NCBI GenBank assembly: GCA_029226065.1
Contig: JAQXXM010000002.1
Span: forward strand, 1 to 45,912
Origin: Clostridiales bacterium
GTDB taxonomy: Bacteria > Bacillota > Clostridia > UBA1381
Direction of reading: 5' to 3'
DNA: 45,912 bases
Position 1 is the first letter of the stretch. Each line of letters begins with the position of its first letter. A model generated the notes under the pieces. It was not told the origin of the DNA. It worked only from the letters and a program-made list of their open reading frames with translations, and searched no databases. Shown in pieces: positions 1 through 8,718 of the stretch. The position numbers and the translations under genes are program-made.

Positions 1-1764
1 TTGGTTGCCGAAGACGGTCAGGTTTTTGATATCAACCTTGAATTGACTGTCGCTGAAGAAGACGGTCATCTCGTCTTTACCTCGATGATTGCAAACAATT
101 CACAGGTAATACTGAACGAGCTTCAGTATCCGTTTATTGCATCTGATGACTTCGGATGCGCACCTGATGAAGAGGAGCTGTTCCTCCCCGACGGACTCGG
201 CGCACGTATACCAAATCCACGTTCTCACGTTGCCTCAATGCACACGGAATATATGGCAGCTGACTACAAGTCAACCTGGAAAAACTATACATATCCCGCT
301 TCGTATGGTTCGTGGTTTCTCACAATGCCGTGGCTTGGACTTCAATGCGGTGATAAATACCTCTATATCGGTGAACACAATCCCGAAATTCGTATAGTCG
401 GTTTCAATATTGGAGTGCCGCCTCGTCACGCTCATTCAGAACTGATGTTTTGCATTTCTCATTACCCTGCGGCACAACCCTCCGAAAAAATCTCAATCGG
501 CCGTTCGGTTATCGCAATGTTTGACGGTGACTGGAGAGACGGAACAGCATTTTATCGCAAATGGTCAGAAAAGACCTGGATTGCTGAGCAGAATATTCCC
601 GATTGGGTAAAAAATATGGTAGGCTGGCAGCGTGTCATCTGCAAGCATCAGTACGGCGAGATCTTCTGGAAGTATTCCGATCTTCCGAAGCTTTGGGAAG
701 AAGGAATGCGTTACGGACTCAATGGCATAATGGTATTTGGCTGGTGGAAGGGACGCTTTGACAATAATTATCCTGAATTCGAGCCCGATCCTGCCCTGGG
801 CGGTGAGCAAGCTCTCAAAGACGCAATTGAGGAAATTCAGAAAAAGGGCGGTCACGTGCTGTTGTATACAAACGGCAATCTTATTGATATAAAAACAGAC
901 TTCTATAAACGTATCGGTCAGAGAATATCCCATAAGGATATTGATGGCAATGAGTACCGCGAACACTATAAATTCAGTAATGACGGTTCGGTTTTGAAGA
1001 ATTTCGGCTACAAATCCTTCGATACCGCCTGTCAGACAACAACCGAGTGGCATGACAATTTGCTGAGAGTTGCACGTCTGAAGCTGTCATTTAATCCCGA
1101 CTCCATCTTTTTCGACCAGCTTTCATATAGCCTGAAGCTTTGCTTTGATAAATCACATCCACACGGAAATCGTATAGACCTCGATGGTATGGGACGACTG
1201 AATAATATACGTGCAATCCGTGATATTCTTCCGCCGAACAAGGCAATAGGTTTTGAATATATCAATGACCGCTATTGCAACCTGGTAGACTATATGCACG
1301 GATTCGGTGCCGGTATGACTTACGAACAGAATGATTCATCACTGCCCGATATATTTCTTGACACTTTCCCGCAGACGAATGTATCCAACAGAGGCCTTCA
1401 TGATGACAAAGAGGGATTCCGTGACCACCTGAATTTTGCGTTTACGTACGGTCTCATTTTTGATGTGTCTATTTATCGCGGCCGTAAGATTGGTGTTGCA
1501 GGACTTCCTGATTATGCCGAATATCTGAAAAAGCTTATTGAGATAAGAAATACGTACCGCAAGTATTTCTGTCTCGGAAGCTTCGCTACCATGTACGGCG
1601 AGCCGCTTCCCTCCGTCATCCGTGCTGCAAAATTCAAGGCTGATGACGGCTCGTTCATCGTCTCAATGTGGAATACTGATTCAAAGGACGTGACATTTAC
1701 ACTTTACGGCAAAGAAATTACCGTAAAAGCAAACGATGTCGGTGTTGCAGAATTTAGTGAATAA
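1..1764 (+). CDS. Glycoside hydrolase-like protein (DUF6259-type), 5'-truncated by the window
   Basis: The frame is open from the first base of the window, so the N-terminus probably lies upstream; 587 residues are visible. An N-terminal beta-rich part is followed from about residue 200 by a TIM-barrel-like region with phrases such as VFGWWKGRFDNNYPEFEPD, HVLLYTNGNLID and SIFFDQLSY, of the kind seen in alpha-galactosidase-like (GH36/DUF6259) enzymes; FFDQ is a plausible catalytic-acid strand. The last ~60 residues look like a C-terminal beta domain. There is no signal peptide in the visible part. The frame ends 32 bp before a cupin gene on the same strand, suggesting co-transcription. The role in polysaccharide or glycoside breakdown is inferred from the fold only; the substrate cannot be named. 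Confidence 0.7.
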   Translation: MVAEDGQVFDINLELTVAEEDGHLVFTSMIANNSQVILNELQYPFIASDDFGCAPDEEELFLPDGLGARIPNPRSHVASMHTEYMAADYKSTWKNYTYPASYGSWFLTMPWLGLQCGDKYLYIGEHNPEIRIVGFNIGVPPRHAHSELMFCISHYPAAQPSEKISIGRSVIAMFDGDWRDGTAFYRKWSEKTWIAEQNIPDWVKNMVGWQRVICKHQYGEIFWKYSDLPKLWEEGMRYGLNGIMVFGWWKGRFDNNYPEFEPDPALGGEQALKDAIEEIQKKGGHVLLYTNGNLIDIKTDFYKRIGQRISHKDIDGNEYREHYKFSNDGSVLKNFGYKSFDTACQTTTEWHDNLLRVARLKLSFNPDSIFFDQLSYSLKLCFDKSHPHGNRIDLDGMGRLNNIRAIRDILPPNKAIGFEYINDRYCNLVDYMHGFGAGMTYEQNDSSLPDIFLDTFPQTNVSNRGLHDDKEGFRDHLNFAFTYGLIFDVSIYRGRKIGVAGLPDYAEYLKKLIEIRNTYRKYFCLGSFATMYGEPLPSVIRAAKFKADDGSFIVSMWNTDSKDVTFTLYGKEITVKANDVGVAEFSE

Positions 1765-1795
1765 GCTGTTTAGTGACAGAAAGGGGGTCTGTAAA

Positions 1796-2140
1796 ATGGA
1801 AATTGATATTTATAATCCGTCTAAAGAGGGATATGAGGTTAAGCACAGCTTTGACGGATGGCGTGTTGCATATCTGCGTTATGCTGAGAGATTTGACAAC
1901 ATAACATACCTTGAGCGACATTTAAAAACGGATGAAATATTTGTTCTGATCAAGGGGAACGCCGTCCTCATTTCAGGTGAAAATGCCGAATTAATACAAA
2001 TGGAGACAGGTAATATCTACAATGTACGAAAAGGCACCTGGCATAATATTAAAGTAAGCAAAGATGCGCTTGTGCTGGTGGTGGAAAATGCAGACACCTG
2101 CAAGGAAAACTCAGAATATATCCCTATTGATATAGCCTGA
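1796..2140 (+). CDS. Small cupin-domain protein
   Basis: A 114-residue protein. The start is the ATG placed 8 nt after GGGGG rather than the upstream in-frame alternative, which overlaps the previous gene. The single cupin barrel is recognisable from DEIFVLIKGNAVLISGE and the later KGTWHNIKVS strand: a metal-binding type motif with E/H positions but without the full classical HxH pair. It follows a glycosidase-like gene by 32 bp and precedes a strong terminator, so the two probably form the end of one operon. Small cupins next to sugar genes may act in sugar isomerisation or sensing; that role is inference. Confidence 0.75.
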   Translation: MEIDIYNPSKEGYEVKHSFDGWRVAYLRYAERFDNITYLERHLKTDEIFVLIKGNAVLISGENAELIQMETGNIYNVRKGTWHNIKVSKDALVLVVENADTCKENSEYIPIDIA

Positions 2141-2174
2141 GCCATTTCAAGTTTCAAAATTTGTTTTGGAATAT

Positions 2175-2218
2175 GATATAACCCGAGTTCACAAAAAAAC
2201 TCGGGTTATATCTTTTTT
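2175..2218 (+). terminator. Rho-independent terminator of the glycosidase-cupin operon
   Basis: A perfect 15-bp stem (2175-2189 with 2198-2212), GATATAACCCGAGTT, with an 8-nt loop and a run of six T on the plus strand. Confidence 0.93.
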
Positions 2219-2329
2219 ACCTAATAAGAAATTGTTCGTTTTGAGTGTGTAACAGCATTAAACGGATTTCAACCATATTTTATATATATTTTGCTACGGT
2301 CCCATTATATATTAATTTTTATAACGTTT

Positions 2330-3199
2330 TCAGTACAAAACCTTTGTATTAAGCTCACCCTCCAAAAGTTCGGGATGCTCAAGTAGCTTTTTCATCAATC
2401 GAACCGATTTTGCAAAATAAAATCCGTCCGATATGCGTTCATCTACAGTAAAGCCTATATCTATACTGCTTTTCATCGTCATATTTCCGTCATTGTCATA
2501 AAACGGACGTTTTTTCTTTTCGCCTACAGTTATGAAAAGTGAGTTTGTTCCCCACTCTGTCAGATGATGATATGCTGCACCAAGCTTAATAGATCCTAAC
2601 TGCGACAAAACGACAGATGCGTAGTGTATATCCGTAGCCATAATAGATTTCGGCATAAGCCCATGTCTGTCAAGCATTCGTGCGCCAAAGCCTATTATAA
2701 CACGAATAAAGCCCGGCAGGAATGCAACAAAGTCCATAAGCTTCTGTGATGAATCCTTTTGAAGTTCATCACGACAGTTTTCTATCTGTTCACAAATCTT
2801 TTGGCGGAGCGAATCAAGTTTATCCGTCTCCTCCGCCTTAATAAACGCCATTGCCTCCTCTGCATCATCTGAAAAGCTTGTCTTTACAATAAACGCCGCC
2901 GATACATCATAACGCTGATATATGTTCTGGTTTGCGATAAATCTGTTCATTCTCGGACGCAATATTATAGTTTTTAATATTGCGGCAATGATGAGCTGAA
3001 ACAGATTGTATTTAAACTCAGGATTTTCAGCATTTTTCACACGTATATAATTATTAGTATTCGTCAGATCTATACGTATTTTAATAAAAACCTCGCTTTC
3101 CGAACGTTTCGGAAAAATCAAAGGCATTATACAATGCATAGCATCAAGATTACGTACTCTTTTACCATCTTTACGATCAAATATTTTCTTTATCCCCAC
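2330..3199 (-). CDS. 2-oxoacid dehydrogenase E2-like acyltransferase domain protein lacking the catalytic His
   Basis: 289 residues from a GTG that follows GGTGGGGG by 9 nt; an upstream in-frame start would lie inside the promoter. The protein resembles the catalytic domain of dihydrolipoyl acyltransferases (E2) and chloramphenicol acetyltransferase, without lipoyl or subunit-binding domains: KIRIDLTNTNNYIRV near the N-terminus, then a pattern ending SIDIGFTVDERISDG. In true E2 enzymes the last motif is DHRxxDG; here it reads DERISDG, so Glu replaces the catalytic His. The function may be non-catalytic or use a different chemistry. It sits just downstream of sigF but has its own promoter. The fold assignment is fairly secure, the activity is not. 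Confidence 0.75.
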   Translation of the reverse strand: MGIKKIFDRKDGKRVRNLDAMHCIMPLIFPKRSESEVFIKIRIDLTNTNNYIRVKNAENPEFKYNLFQLIIAAILKTIILRPRMNRFIANQNIYQRYDVSAAFIVKTSFSDDAEEAMAFIKAEETDKLDSLRQKICEQIENCRDELQKDSSQKLMDFVAFLPGFIRVIIGFGARMLDRHGLMPKSIMATDIHYASVVLSQLGSIKLGAAYHHLTEWGTNSLFITVGEKKKRPFYDNDGNMTMKSSIDIGFTVDERISDGFYFAKSVRLMKKLLEHPELLEGELNTKVLY

Positions 3200-3228
3200 A
3201 ATAGTGTACCCCCACCAAAGATACACTA

Positions 3229-3257
3229 ATTTTATCATAATCCGACAAATAAGTCAA
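3229..3257 (-). promoter_or_regulatory. Sigma-A type promoter of the E2-like gene
   Basis: On the minus strand TTGACT (3257-3252), a 17-nt spacer and TAAAAT (3234-3229). It lies directly after the sigF stop codon and about 30 bp before the GTG start, which supports that start. Confidence 0.7.
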
Positions 3258-3265
3258 GCATTTTA

Positions 3266-3982
3266 TCAAACGCATTGTATGCTACTACGCATTTTCATAA
3301 GTGCTTTTTTCTCTATTCTTGAAATCTGCACTTGTGATACACCCATTAATTCAGCAATTTCCGTTTGCGTTTTGCCTTTGTAATAACGCATTATAATTAT
3401 ATCACGTTCTCTGTCCGTCAAACTCTTGAGAGATTCTTTTATAAGCAGTTTATCGACCAAATCATTCTCCTCATCGTCACCCGAAACAAGCCCCATAAGC
3501 GTAAGATTCTCCTCACCTTCAATTGTTGCCGCCTGCAGTGATTCAGGCGGTATTGATGCCTCAAACGCTTCCATAAGAATATCACAAGCTATACCACATT
3601 CTGCTGATATTTCGCCTATAGTCGGTGTTCTGCCAAGCTTTTTTTCAAGTTTATCACGGCATTTTCGCCCTTTCAGTGCCGCCTCTTTTACACTGCGGCT
3701 GACTTTTATTGCACCGTCATCTCTTAAAAATCGCTTTATTTCGCCCAATATCATAGGTACAGCATAAGTTGAAAACTGTACATTGTATGACGTATCAAAT
3801 TTATCAACAGCCTTTATAAGACCTATTGCGCCTATCTGCACTAAATCTTCACGTTCATACATTCTGTTATCAAGCTTATTTACGATACTATATACCAAGC
3901 CCATATTATTTTCTATAAGCAGTTCTTTTGCAGACTCGTCCCCCTTATCGAGCCGTTTTAATAGTTCTGAATTTTCAAGCAT
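3266..3982 (-). CDS. sigF: RNA polymerase sigma-F factor (forespore)
   Basis: 238 residues from an ATG that overlaps the end of spoIIAB by 8 nt; a GTG two codons upstream is possible but is only 4 nt from AAGG. Region 2 ([50 protein letters not shown]), region 3 ([12 protein letters not shown]) and region 4 ([20 protein letters not shown], then [13 protein letters not shown]) are all complete. As part of the spoIIA operon it is the first compartment-specific sporulation sigma factor, kept inactive by SpoIIAB and released by unphosphorylated SpoIIAA. SigG is the only close alternative, and the gene order decides for sigF. Confidence 0.97.
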   Translation of the reverse strand: MLENSELLKRLDKGDESAKELLIENNMGLVYSIVNKLDNRMYEREDLVQIGAIGLIKAVDKFDTSYNVQFSTYAVPMILGEIKRFLRDDGAIKVSRSVKEAALKGRKCRDKLEKKLGRTPTIGEISAECGIACDILMEAFEASIPPESLQAATIEGEENLTLMGLVSGDDEENDLVDKLLIKESLKSLTDRERDIIIMRYYKGKTQTEIAELMGVSQVQISRIEKKALMKMRSSIQCV

Positions 3983-4406
3983 TATCACTAAGCCTTTTTG
4001 TCATTATTATCTTTGTGCCTTTATTTTCTTCACTCTCCACCGTAAGCGTGTCCATAAACGCCTCCATTATGGAAAAGCCCATACCTGACCGTTCGCTGTC
4101 GGGCTTTTCGGTATACAGTGGCTGACGTGCCTTTGATATGTCTCTTATTCCGCAACCACTATCCTCTATTATATATGTAACAGTTCTATCCTCAATTTCG
4201 CCGTTAATTAAAACTGTACCGTCATTGCCGTCATAGCCGTGTATAATTGCGTTTGTTACAGCCTCTGATATGGCAGTTTTTATCTCTGACATCTCCTCTA
4301 AAGTCGGGTCAAGCTCCAATATAAATGCCGCACATACTGTTCTTGCAAACCGCTCATTTTCTGATTTTGACGGAATTTCCAATCTCATTTTGTTATTTGT
4401 TCTCAT
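3975..4406 (-). CDS. spoIIAB: Anti-sigma F factor and serine kinase SpoIIAB
   Basis: 143 residues with the GHKL ATPase motifs: [11 protein letters not shown] (N box), EDSGCGIRD (G1) and [14 protein letters not shown] (G2). In the known pathway it binds sigma-F, and in the ATP form it phosphorylates SpoIIAA. AAGGAG lies 9 nt before the ATG. It overlaps spoIIAA upstream by 4 nt (ATGA) and sigF downstream, the standard translationally coupled spoIIA arrangement. Confidence 0.97.
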   Translation of the reverse strand: MRTNNKMRLEIPSKSENERFARTVCAAFILELDPTLEEMSEIKTAISEAVTNAIIHGYDGNDGTVLINGEIEDRTVTYIIEDSGCGIRDISKARQPLYTEKPDSERSGMGFSIMEAFMDTLTVESEENKGTKIIMTKRLSDNA

Positions 4407-4762
4407 ATCTGTGCACTCCTTATTTTATTCATTTGCGTTATACCCTTTTGCAAGGTTTCACTGACTGTGACAAGTCTTGTTAGTCCTGACATATTCATAA
4501 GTCTTTTTATTTGTTCATTTGCGTCAAATATTATCATTGTGCCGCCCAGCGCAGTTACAGTTTTATATCTGCCGATAAGCATACCTATGCCTGATGAGTC
4601 CATAAATGTAACGCAGCCAAAGTCAAAGGCGACATTTACAGCACTTGTGCGTTTTATCTCCTTTTCAACTACCTGCTTGATTTTTTCCGCACTATGGTGG
4701 TCTATTTCACCCGAAGCCCGCACGAGTATCATCCTGTGTTTTGGTATAAAAGTTATTTCCAT
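4403..4762 (-). CDS. spoIIAA: Anti-anti-sigma factor SpoIIAA (STAS domain)
   Basis: 119 residues, a single STAS domain with the phosphorylation motif [15 protein letters not shown]; the Ser in DSSG is the site phosphorylated by SpoIIAB and dephosphorylated by SpoIIE. First gene of the operon. The only good Shine-Dalgarno (AAAGGA) lies 16 nt before the ATG in a leader shared with tmk and feoB (see findings). I could not identify a convincing sigma-H promoter upstream, although the family is normally sigma-H dependent. Confidence 0.96.
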   Translation of the reverse strand: MEITFIPKHRMILVRASGEIDHHSAEKIKQVVEKEIKRTSAVNVAFDFGCVTFMDSSGIGMLIGRYKTVTALGGTMIIFDANEQIKRLMNMSGLTRLVTVSETLQKGITQMNKIRSAQI

Positions 4763-4788
4763 TGTTATGACTGTTTAATCCTTTCACA
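4760..4788 (-). promoter_or_regulatory. Shared 5' leader with distant Shine-Dalgarno (copy 1, spoIIAA)
   Basis: The minus strand reads TGTGAAAGGATTAAACAGTC followed by ATAACA and ATG. AAAGGA ends 16 nt before the ATG. Nearly the same string with identical spacing precedes tmk (32967-32995) and feoB (44316-44344). Confidence 0.6.
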
Positions 4789-4864
4789 ATATTTTTTTCT
4801 AATAATACCTTTCGCCATTGTCTCCAAATTTCCCTTTGATGAATTATGGGAGGTTTTGTCGAAA

Positions 4865-4897
4865 CAAAAAAAACGTCTGACAAAAGCTGTCAAACGT
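4865..4897 (-). terminator. Terminator after the sortase gene
   Basis: On the minus strand ACGTTTGACA, the loop GCTTT, TGTCAGACGT and then eight T. The stem overlaps the sortase stop codon and separates sortase transcription from spoIIA. Confidence 0.85.
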
Positions 4898-5648
4898 CTA
4901 TCTTTTTCGCAAATACCACAAATCGTTCATTATCCGTATTATATGAACACGTGGAAAGTGTCAGGAGTTTATCACCATACTGTGGTATTATATCTGTTTT
5001 ATACAGGCTGAGTTTTATACATAGTGCGACAAATTCATCAAATTCCGCAGGAGTTTCGGCATTAATGAAATTATAATACTTAAACTCATTTTTTGAACCA
5101 ACCTTTGTACGCAATACTGCAAATATTTGATACTCTCCCGATTTTGTTGATGTATCGTAATATATAACTTTATGGGCGTTGTAAAATAATTCATCGCTGT
5201 ATTTTAAAAGATCATGAAACATTGTACCGTTACGCATATTATGGCCGTATATTATAGTATTGTCATCTGACAGGTCGGCTTTACACTGGTAGTCAAGGAA
5301 CGGTATTCCCGAACTGCTGTATTCCTTATCAATATTGCGATGCAGGTAATATGCATTAGACTGCGTATTGTGAAGTACAGGATAATCAATTGCTGTATCG
5401 TTAATCTTTATCCATCCTACAGTATCGTCATTTCTCTCTTTTAATTCATTTACTTTGGCTACATTGTCAGGCTTTATCTCTGCATTACTATCGTCAGATA
5501 TACCGCTATCAACTATATCCTCTGTTTTTAGTTCCTCCGATTTCTTAATATCTTTGTTCTTTTCCGATCGTTCACCGATATATGTTACAAGACATATTAC
5601 AATAACAAAAACTAAAAGGATTTGAATAAGTGTAATTTTCCCTTTCAC
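4890..5648 (-). CDS. srtB: Class B sortase
   Basis: 252 residues from a GTG start preceded by AAAGGATTTGATAAA. One N-terminal membrane anchor (about residues 5-24, ITLIQILLVFVIVICLVTYI), a charged linker, then the sortase beta-barrel. The catalytic His is in IIYGHNMRNGTMFHDL, the Cys in LLTLSTCSYNT and the Arg in NERFVVFAK, the SrtB pattern. It is separated by only 21 bp from a surface-protein gene with a C-terminal NPKTG signal, which is very probably its substrate. It acts on the outer face of the membrane, joining the substrate Thr to peptidoglycan; class B enzymes usually serve one or a few dedicated substrates. Confidence 0.93.
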   Translation of the reverse strand: MKGKITLIQILLVFVIVICLVTYIGERSEKNKDIKKSEELKTEDIVDSGISDDSNAEIKPDNVAKVNELKERNDDTVGWIKINDTAIDYPVLHNTQSNAYYLHRNIDKEYSSSGIPFLDYQCKADLSDDNTIIYGHNMRNGTMFHDLLKYSDELFYNAHKVIYYDTSTKSGEYQIFAVLRTKVGSKNEFKYYNFINAETPAEFDEFVALCIKLSLYKTDIIPQYGDKLLTLSTCSYNTDNERFVVFAKKIDV

Positions 5649-5669
5649 TTTATCAAATCCTTTCCTTTT

Positions 5670-6740
5670 TTAGTTGTTCTTTTTACGTTTTAGCATTTCC
5701 AGTCCACCCAACGCAACGAGTGCCGCAGCTGCTATTGCAATAATCACTCCGACGCCGCTGTCGCCCGTTTTTGGATTAGCCTTATCGGCATCGGCAGGCT
5801 TTACAGGAGTGGGTGATACATTTGTTCCCGCCGCGTTCTGTGCTCCGGCCTTGGCAAAGCTCAAGCTTGCCTTCTCTGTTCCATCAAGAGCAGTAATTGT
5901 AATTACATCTTTATCTTCAAGAACCACAACTGCCTGTTTAACAGCGTTGGCATCTTTACCAGAATCTGAAATTACATACGATGCTTTTTCAGTGCCTGAA
6001 GATGATGTTATCTTTAAGCTGCCTGAACCTGTAACAACATATCTTCCTGCAGGAATATCTTTTCCGCAGACTTTTGTAATTTCCTTTGTTTCACTGCCGT
6101 TTCCGTTATTCTCTGTGCCATTTTCGCCCTTGAATAAATCAAAAACAAATTTATCGTCTGTAAAAGTTGTGTTTCCACCCGTGCCCGGTTCAAATGTAGG
6201 CTTTAATGTTTCTACAGGCTTTGCAGTTGCAGTATTTGCATTTACTTGACGATTTACAACAAAATTAGCAGAAACTCCCGACATATCCATATCATCGTCT
6301 ATAAGTTCGTATGTAATTACAAGCTCTCGTTCTTTATCGCTTGTAATTTTGCCTAAGTCTATGTATTTTGATGTATCGTTCTTCTTTACCTCTACAGCAT
6401 TCTTGCTGTCATATATAACATTACCGTTCTCTGTTATGGTCAACGAATAGTTGTTCAACGGATTTTGTGATGAAGTTGACTCTTTGCTGAGTTTTAATCC
6501 CAGAGCAATATCCGCCTGCTCGTCAGCACTTACAGTTACAGTGTTTGTAATAGGATTTTTACAAGATGTAATACCCGGCAACACAACGTCTGCCGACATA
6601 GATTTTTCAATCGAGGATATCTCGACTTCAACCTCTCCTTTGTCATTTTCAAACGAAACCATTGGGGTTTTAGCTATTATCTGCATAGGCATAACCACTG
6701 CAAATATAGCCGCAACAAGTGCAAAATATATCTTTTTCAA
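5670..6740 (-). CDS. NPKTG-anchored cell-surface protein, likely SrtB substrate
   Basis: 356 residues from a TTG (peptide MKKIYFALVAAIF) set 7-8 nt after AAAGGAG; the longer in-frame ATG start would place that Shine-Dalgarno inside the gene. Signal peptide at residues 1-24. The mature part is beta-rich, with a Gly/Asn/Thr linker around residue 190-215 and a domain rich in KITSSSGTEKASYV-type strands. The C-terminus has NPKTGDSG, a hydrophobic stretch (VGVIIAIAAAALVALGGLEM) and the tail KRKKNN, a complete cell-wall sorting signal. It is immediately upstream of srtB in the same transcript. The ligand is unknown. Confidence 0.88.
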   Translation of the reverse strand: MKKIYFALVAAIFAVVMPMQIIAKTPMVSFENDKGEVEVEISSIEKSMSADVVLPGITSCKNPITNTVTVSADEQADIALGLKLSKESTSSQNPLNNYSLTITENGNVIYDSKNAVEVKKNDTSKYIDLGKITSDKERELVITYELIDDDMDMSGVSANFVVNRQVNANTATAKPVETLKPTFEPGTGGNTTFTDDKFVFDLFKGENGTENNGNGSETKEITKVCGKDIPAGRYVVTGSGSLKITSSSGTEKASYVISDSGKDANAVKQAVVVLEDKDVITITALDGTEKASLSFAKAGAQNAAGTNVSPTPVKPADADKANPKTGDSGVGVIIAIAAAALVALGGLEMLKRKKNN

Positions 6741-6833
6741 AATAAACGCTCCTTTATAAATCATATAAATTCATTATAACACACAACATCTTATTTGTCA
6801 CTACTTTTTCAAAAAAAAATTGCAAAAAAACTA

Positions 6834-7652
6834 TTAATATGAATAACTGCCCAAAAACTTAAAGAACAGCGAATTTTCCTTAATTCTGTCGAGTGCAAAA
6901 TATATCCCCGCATCGTCAAGATTTCCTTCTATGTCTATAAAAAACACATATTTACCAAGTTCATTCTTCATCGGTCTTGACTCTATCTTAAGCATATTGA
7001 TTTTCTGATCACCCAGTAAACCCAACGCATGATACAGACTGCCCGGTTTGTGATCGGTCGAAAAGACAACGGAGCTTTTGTCATGTGATGTCACTTTCAT
7101 ATTACGTGTTTTAGCAATTACGACAAATCTTGTAAAGTTATTATCCACATCGTTACATGAAGGATATAATATATCAAGCCCATACAAATCAGCGGCAGAT
7201 TTCGGTGCAATTGCTGCAACCTCACCGTTGCTTTCATTTACACACTTTGCCGCTGTGGCAGTTGATGATACAGCTTTTATTTCAATACCACAAAACTCGT
7301 CTTCAAGAAGCTTTGACGATTGTCCAAGTGCCTGGGGGTGCGACATTACAACTTTAATATCCTCTTTTTTCGTACCCTTTTTGACCATCAGGTTTTGCGT
7401 TATTTTTAATACGTATTCATCTGTTATATACACATCAGAGTCAAACGCAAGAGTATCAAGAGTAGCACTGACACTGCCGTTAAGGCTGTTTTCAATCGGA
7501 ACAATACACATATCAATTTTACCTTTGTCAACTGCTTTTATAGCACTTGCAATCGTTGGATACTCCTTTAGCTCCATTTTACCCTGCGACCATAAAAGAG
7601 CCGCCTGTTGTGAAAACGTTCCATCAGGGCCGAGATAACCCAATATACTCAT
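6834..7652 (-). CDS. pheA: Prephenate dehydratase
   Basis: 272 residues starting at MSILGYLGPDGTFS, 8 nt after GAGG; eight more in-frame residues upstream are unlikely to be translated. The periplasmic-binding-protein-like catalytic domain contains the NFTRFVV motif with the essential Thr-Arg-Phe. A C-terminal ACT domain carries the ESRP phenylalanine-binding motif (KIESRPMKNELGKYVFFIDI). It converts prephenate to phenylpyruvate for phenylalanine synthesis and is probably feedback-inhibited by Phe through the ACT domain. No fused chorismate mutase. It lies 26 bp after aroF, so the first step of the shikimate route and the Phe branch are made together. Confidence 0.96.
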   Translation of the reverse strand: MSILGYLGPDGTFSQQAALLWSQGKMELKEYPTIASAIKAVDKGKIDMCIVPIENSLNGSVSATLDTLAFDSDVYITDEYVLKITQNLMVKKGTKKEDIKVVMSHPQALGQSSKLLEDEFCGIEIKAVSSTATAAKCVNESNGEVAAIAPKSAADLYGLDILYPSCNDVDNNFTRFVVIAKTRNMKVTSHDKSSVVFSTDHKPGSLYHALGLLGDQKINMLKIESRPMKNELGKYVFFIDIEGNLDDAGIYFALDRIKENSLFFKFLGSYSY

Positions 7653-7678
7653 ATAACAATCCTCAACTTCTTCCAATT

Positions 7679-8695
7679 TTATAATTCTCTTCCTACTGCC
7701 TCTGCTACTTTTCTAAGCTCCTGCATAAGAGAATTAAATTTATCTGGCTTTAAAGACTGCGGACCGTCAGACGATGCACATTCAGGACAGTCATGCACCT
7801 CTATCATAAGTCCGTCTGCTCCTGCGGCAACAGCAGCCTTTGCAAGCGACGGTACATATTTATATGTTCCTGCCGCATGACTGGGATCACCTATTATAGG
7901 CAGATGTGTAAGCTCCTGTGTAACAGGAATAGCACTTACATCAAATGTATTTCTCGTTGTAGTCTCATACGTTCTTATTCCTCGTTCACATAGGATAACA
8001 TCACTGTCACCCTCAGACATAATGTATTCAGCCGCCATCAGCCATTCCTCAATTGTACTTGCAAGACCACGCTTTAAAAGTACAGGCTTATTTACACGAC
8101 CCACCTCACGCAAAAGCTTGAAGTTCTGCATATTTCTCGCACCAATCTGGATAATATCAGAATACTTTGCAACAAGAAGTGCATCACGAGTATCCATTAC
8201 CTCTGTACATACAGGCATACCAAGCATATCTCCTGCTTTACGCATAATTCTCAGGCCCTCTTCTTCAAGACCACCGAATGAATATGGTGATGTTCTCGGC
8301 TTAAACGCTCCGCCACGCAGAATGTTTGCACCTGATTCTTTAACCATCTGTGCAACTCTTATAAACTGCTCCTCGCCTTCAATTGCACAAGGTCCTGCAA
8401 ATACAGCTAACTTATTTCCACCTACTGTCACGCCGTGTCCCACATCTACAACTGTACGCTCCTTTTTAAGCTCCTTTGATGCAAGCTTATATGGACGCAT
8501 AATAGGAACAATATTTTCAACTCCGCTCATAAGCAGAACTTCGTTCATACTTATTTGTCGTTTGTCGCCTATCGCACCGATAACTGTTTTTGTCTCACCA
8601 TATATGGGATGCGTCTGAAATCCAAATTTTGCAAGTTTTTCTTCTACTGCGGCAATTTCAGATTTTTCCGCATTATCTTTCATAATAATAATCAT
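7679..8695 (-). CDS. aroF: 3-deoxy-7-phosphoheptulonate synthase (DAHP synthase, AroF/Bacillus type)
   Basis: 338 residues. An N-terminal ferredoxin-like regulatory domain (MIIIMKDNAEKSEIAAVEEK, about 1-70) precedes the TIM barrel with AVFAGPCAIEGEEQ, GGAFKPRTSPYSFGG, KRGLASTIEEW, CERGIRTYE and IGDPSHAAGTYKYV, the PEP and metal-binding elements of this class. It condenses PEP and erythrose 4-phosphate at the entry to the shikimate pathway. GGGAG lies 7 nt before the ATG. The gene sits 23 bp after a membrane-bound sugar dehydratase and just before pheA, so all three share one transcript. Confidence 0.97.
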   Translation of the reverse strand: MIIIMKDNAEKSEIAAVEEKLAKFGFQTHPIYGETKTVIGAIGDKRQISMNEVLLMSGVENIVPIMRPYKLASKELKKERTVVDVGHGVTVGGNKLAVFAGPCAIEGEEQFIRVAQMVKESGANILRGGAFKPRTSPYSFGGLEEEGLRIMRKAGDMLGMPVCTEVMDTRDALLVAKYSDIIQIGARNMQNFKLLREVGRVNKPVLLKRGLASTIEEWLMAAEYIMSEGDSDVILCERGIRTYETTTRNTFDVSAIPVTQELTHLPIIGDPSHAAGTYKYVPSLAKAAVAAGADGLMIEVHDCPECASSDGPQSLKPDKFNSLMQELRKVAEAVGREL

Positions 8696-8718
8696 TTTTT
8701 ATCTCCCTTTATGTGTTT

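Noticed and set aside
4763-4860. Sigma-H promoter of spoIIA
   Set aside because: Expected from family knowledge, but I could not find a convincing -35/-10 pair with proper spacing in this stretch.
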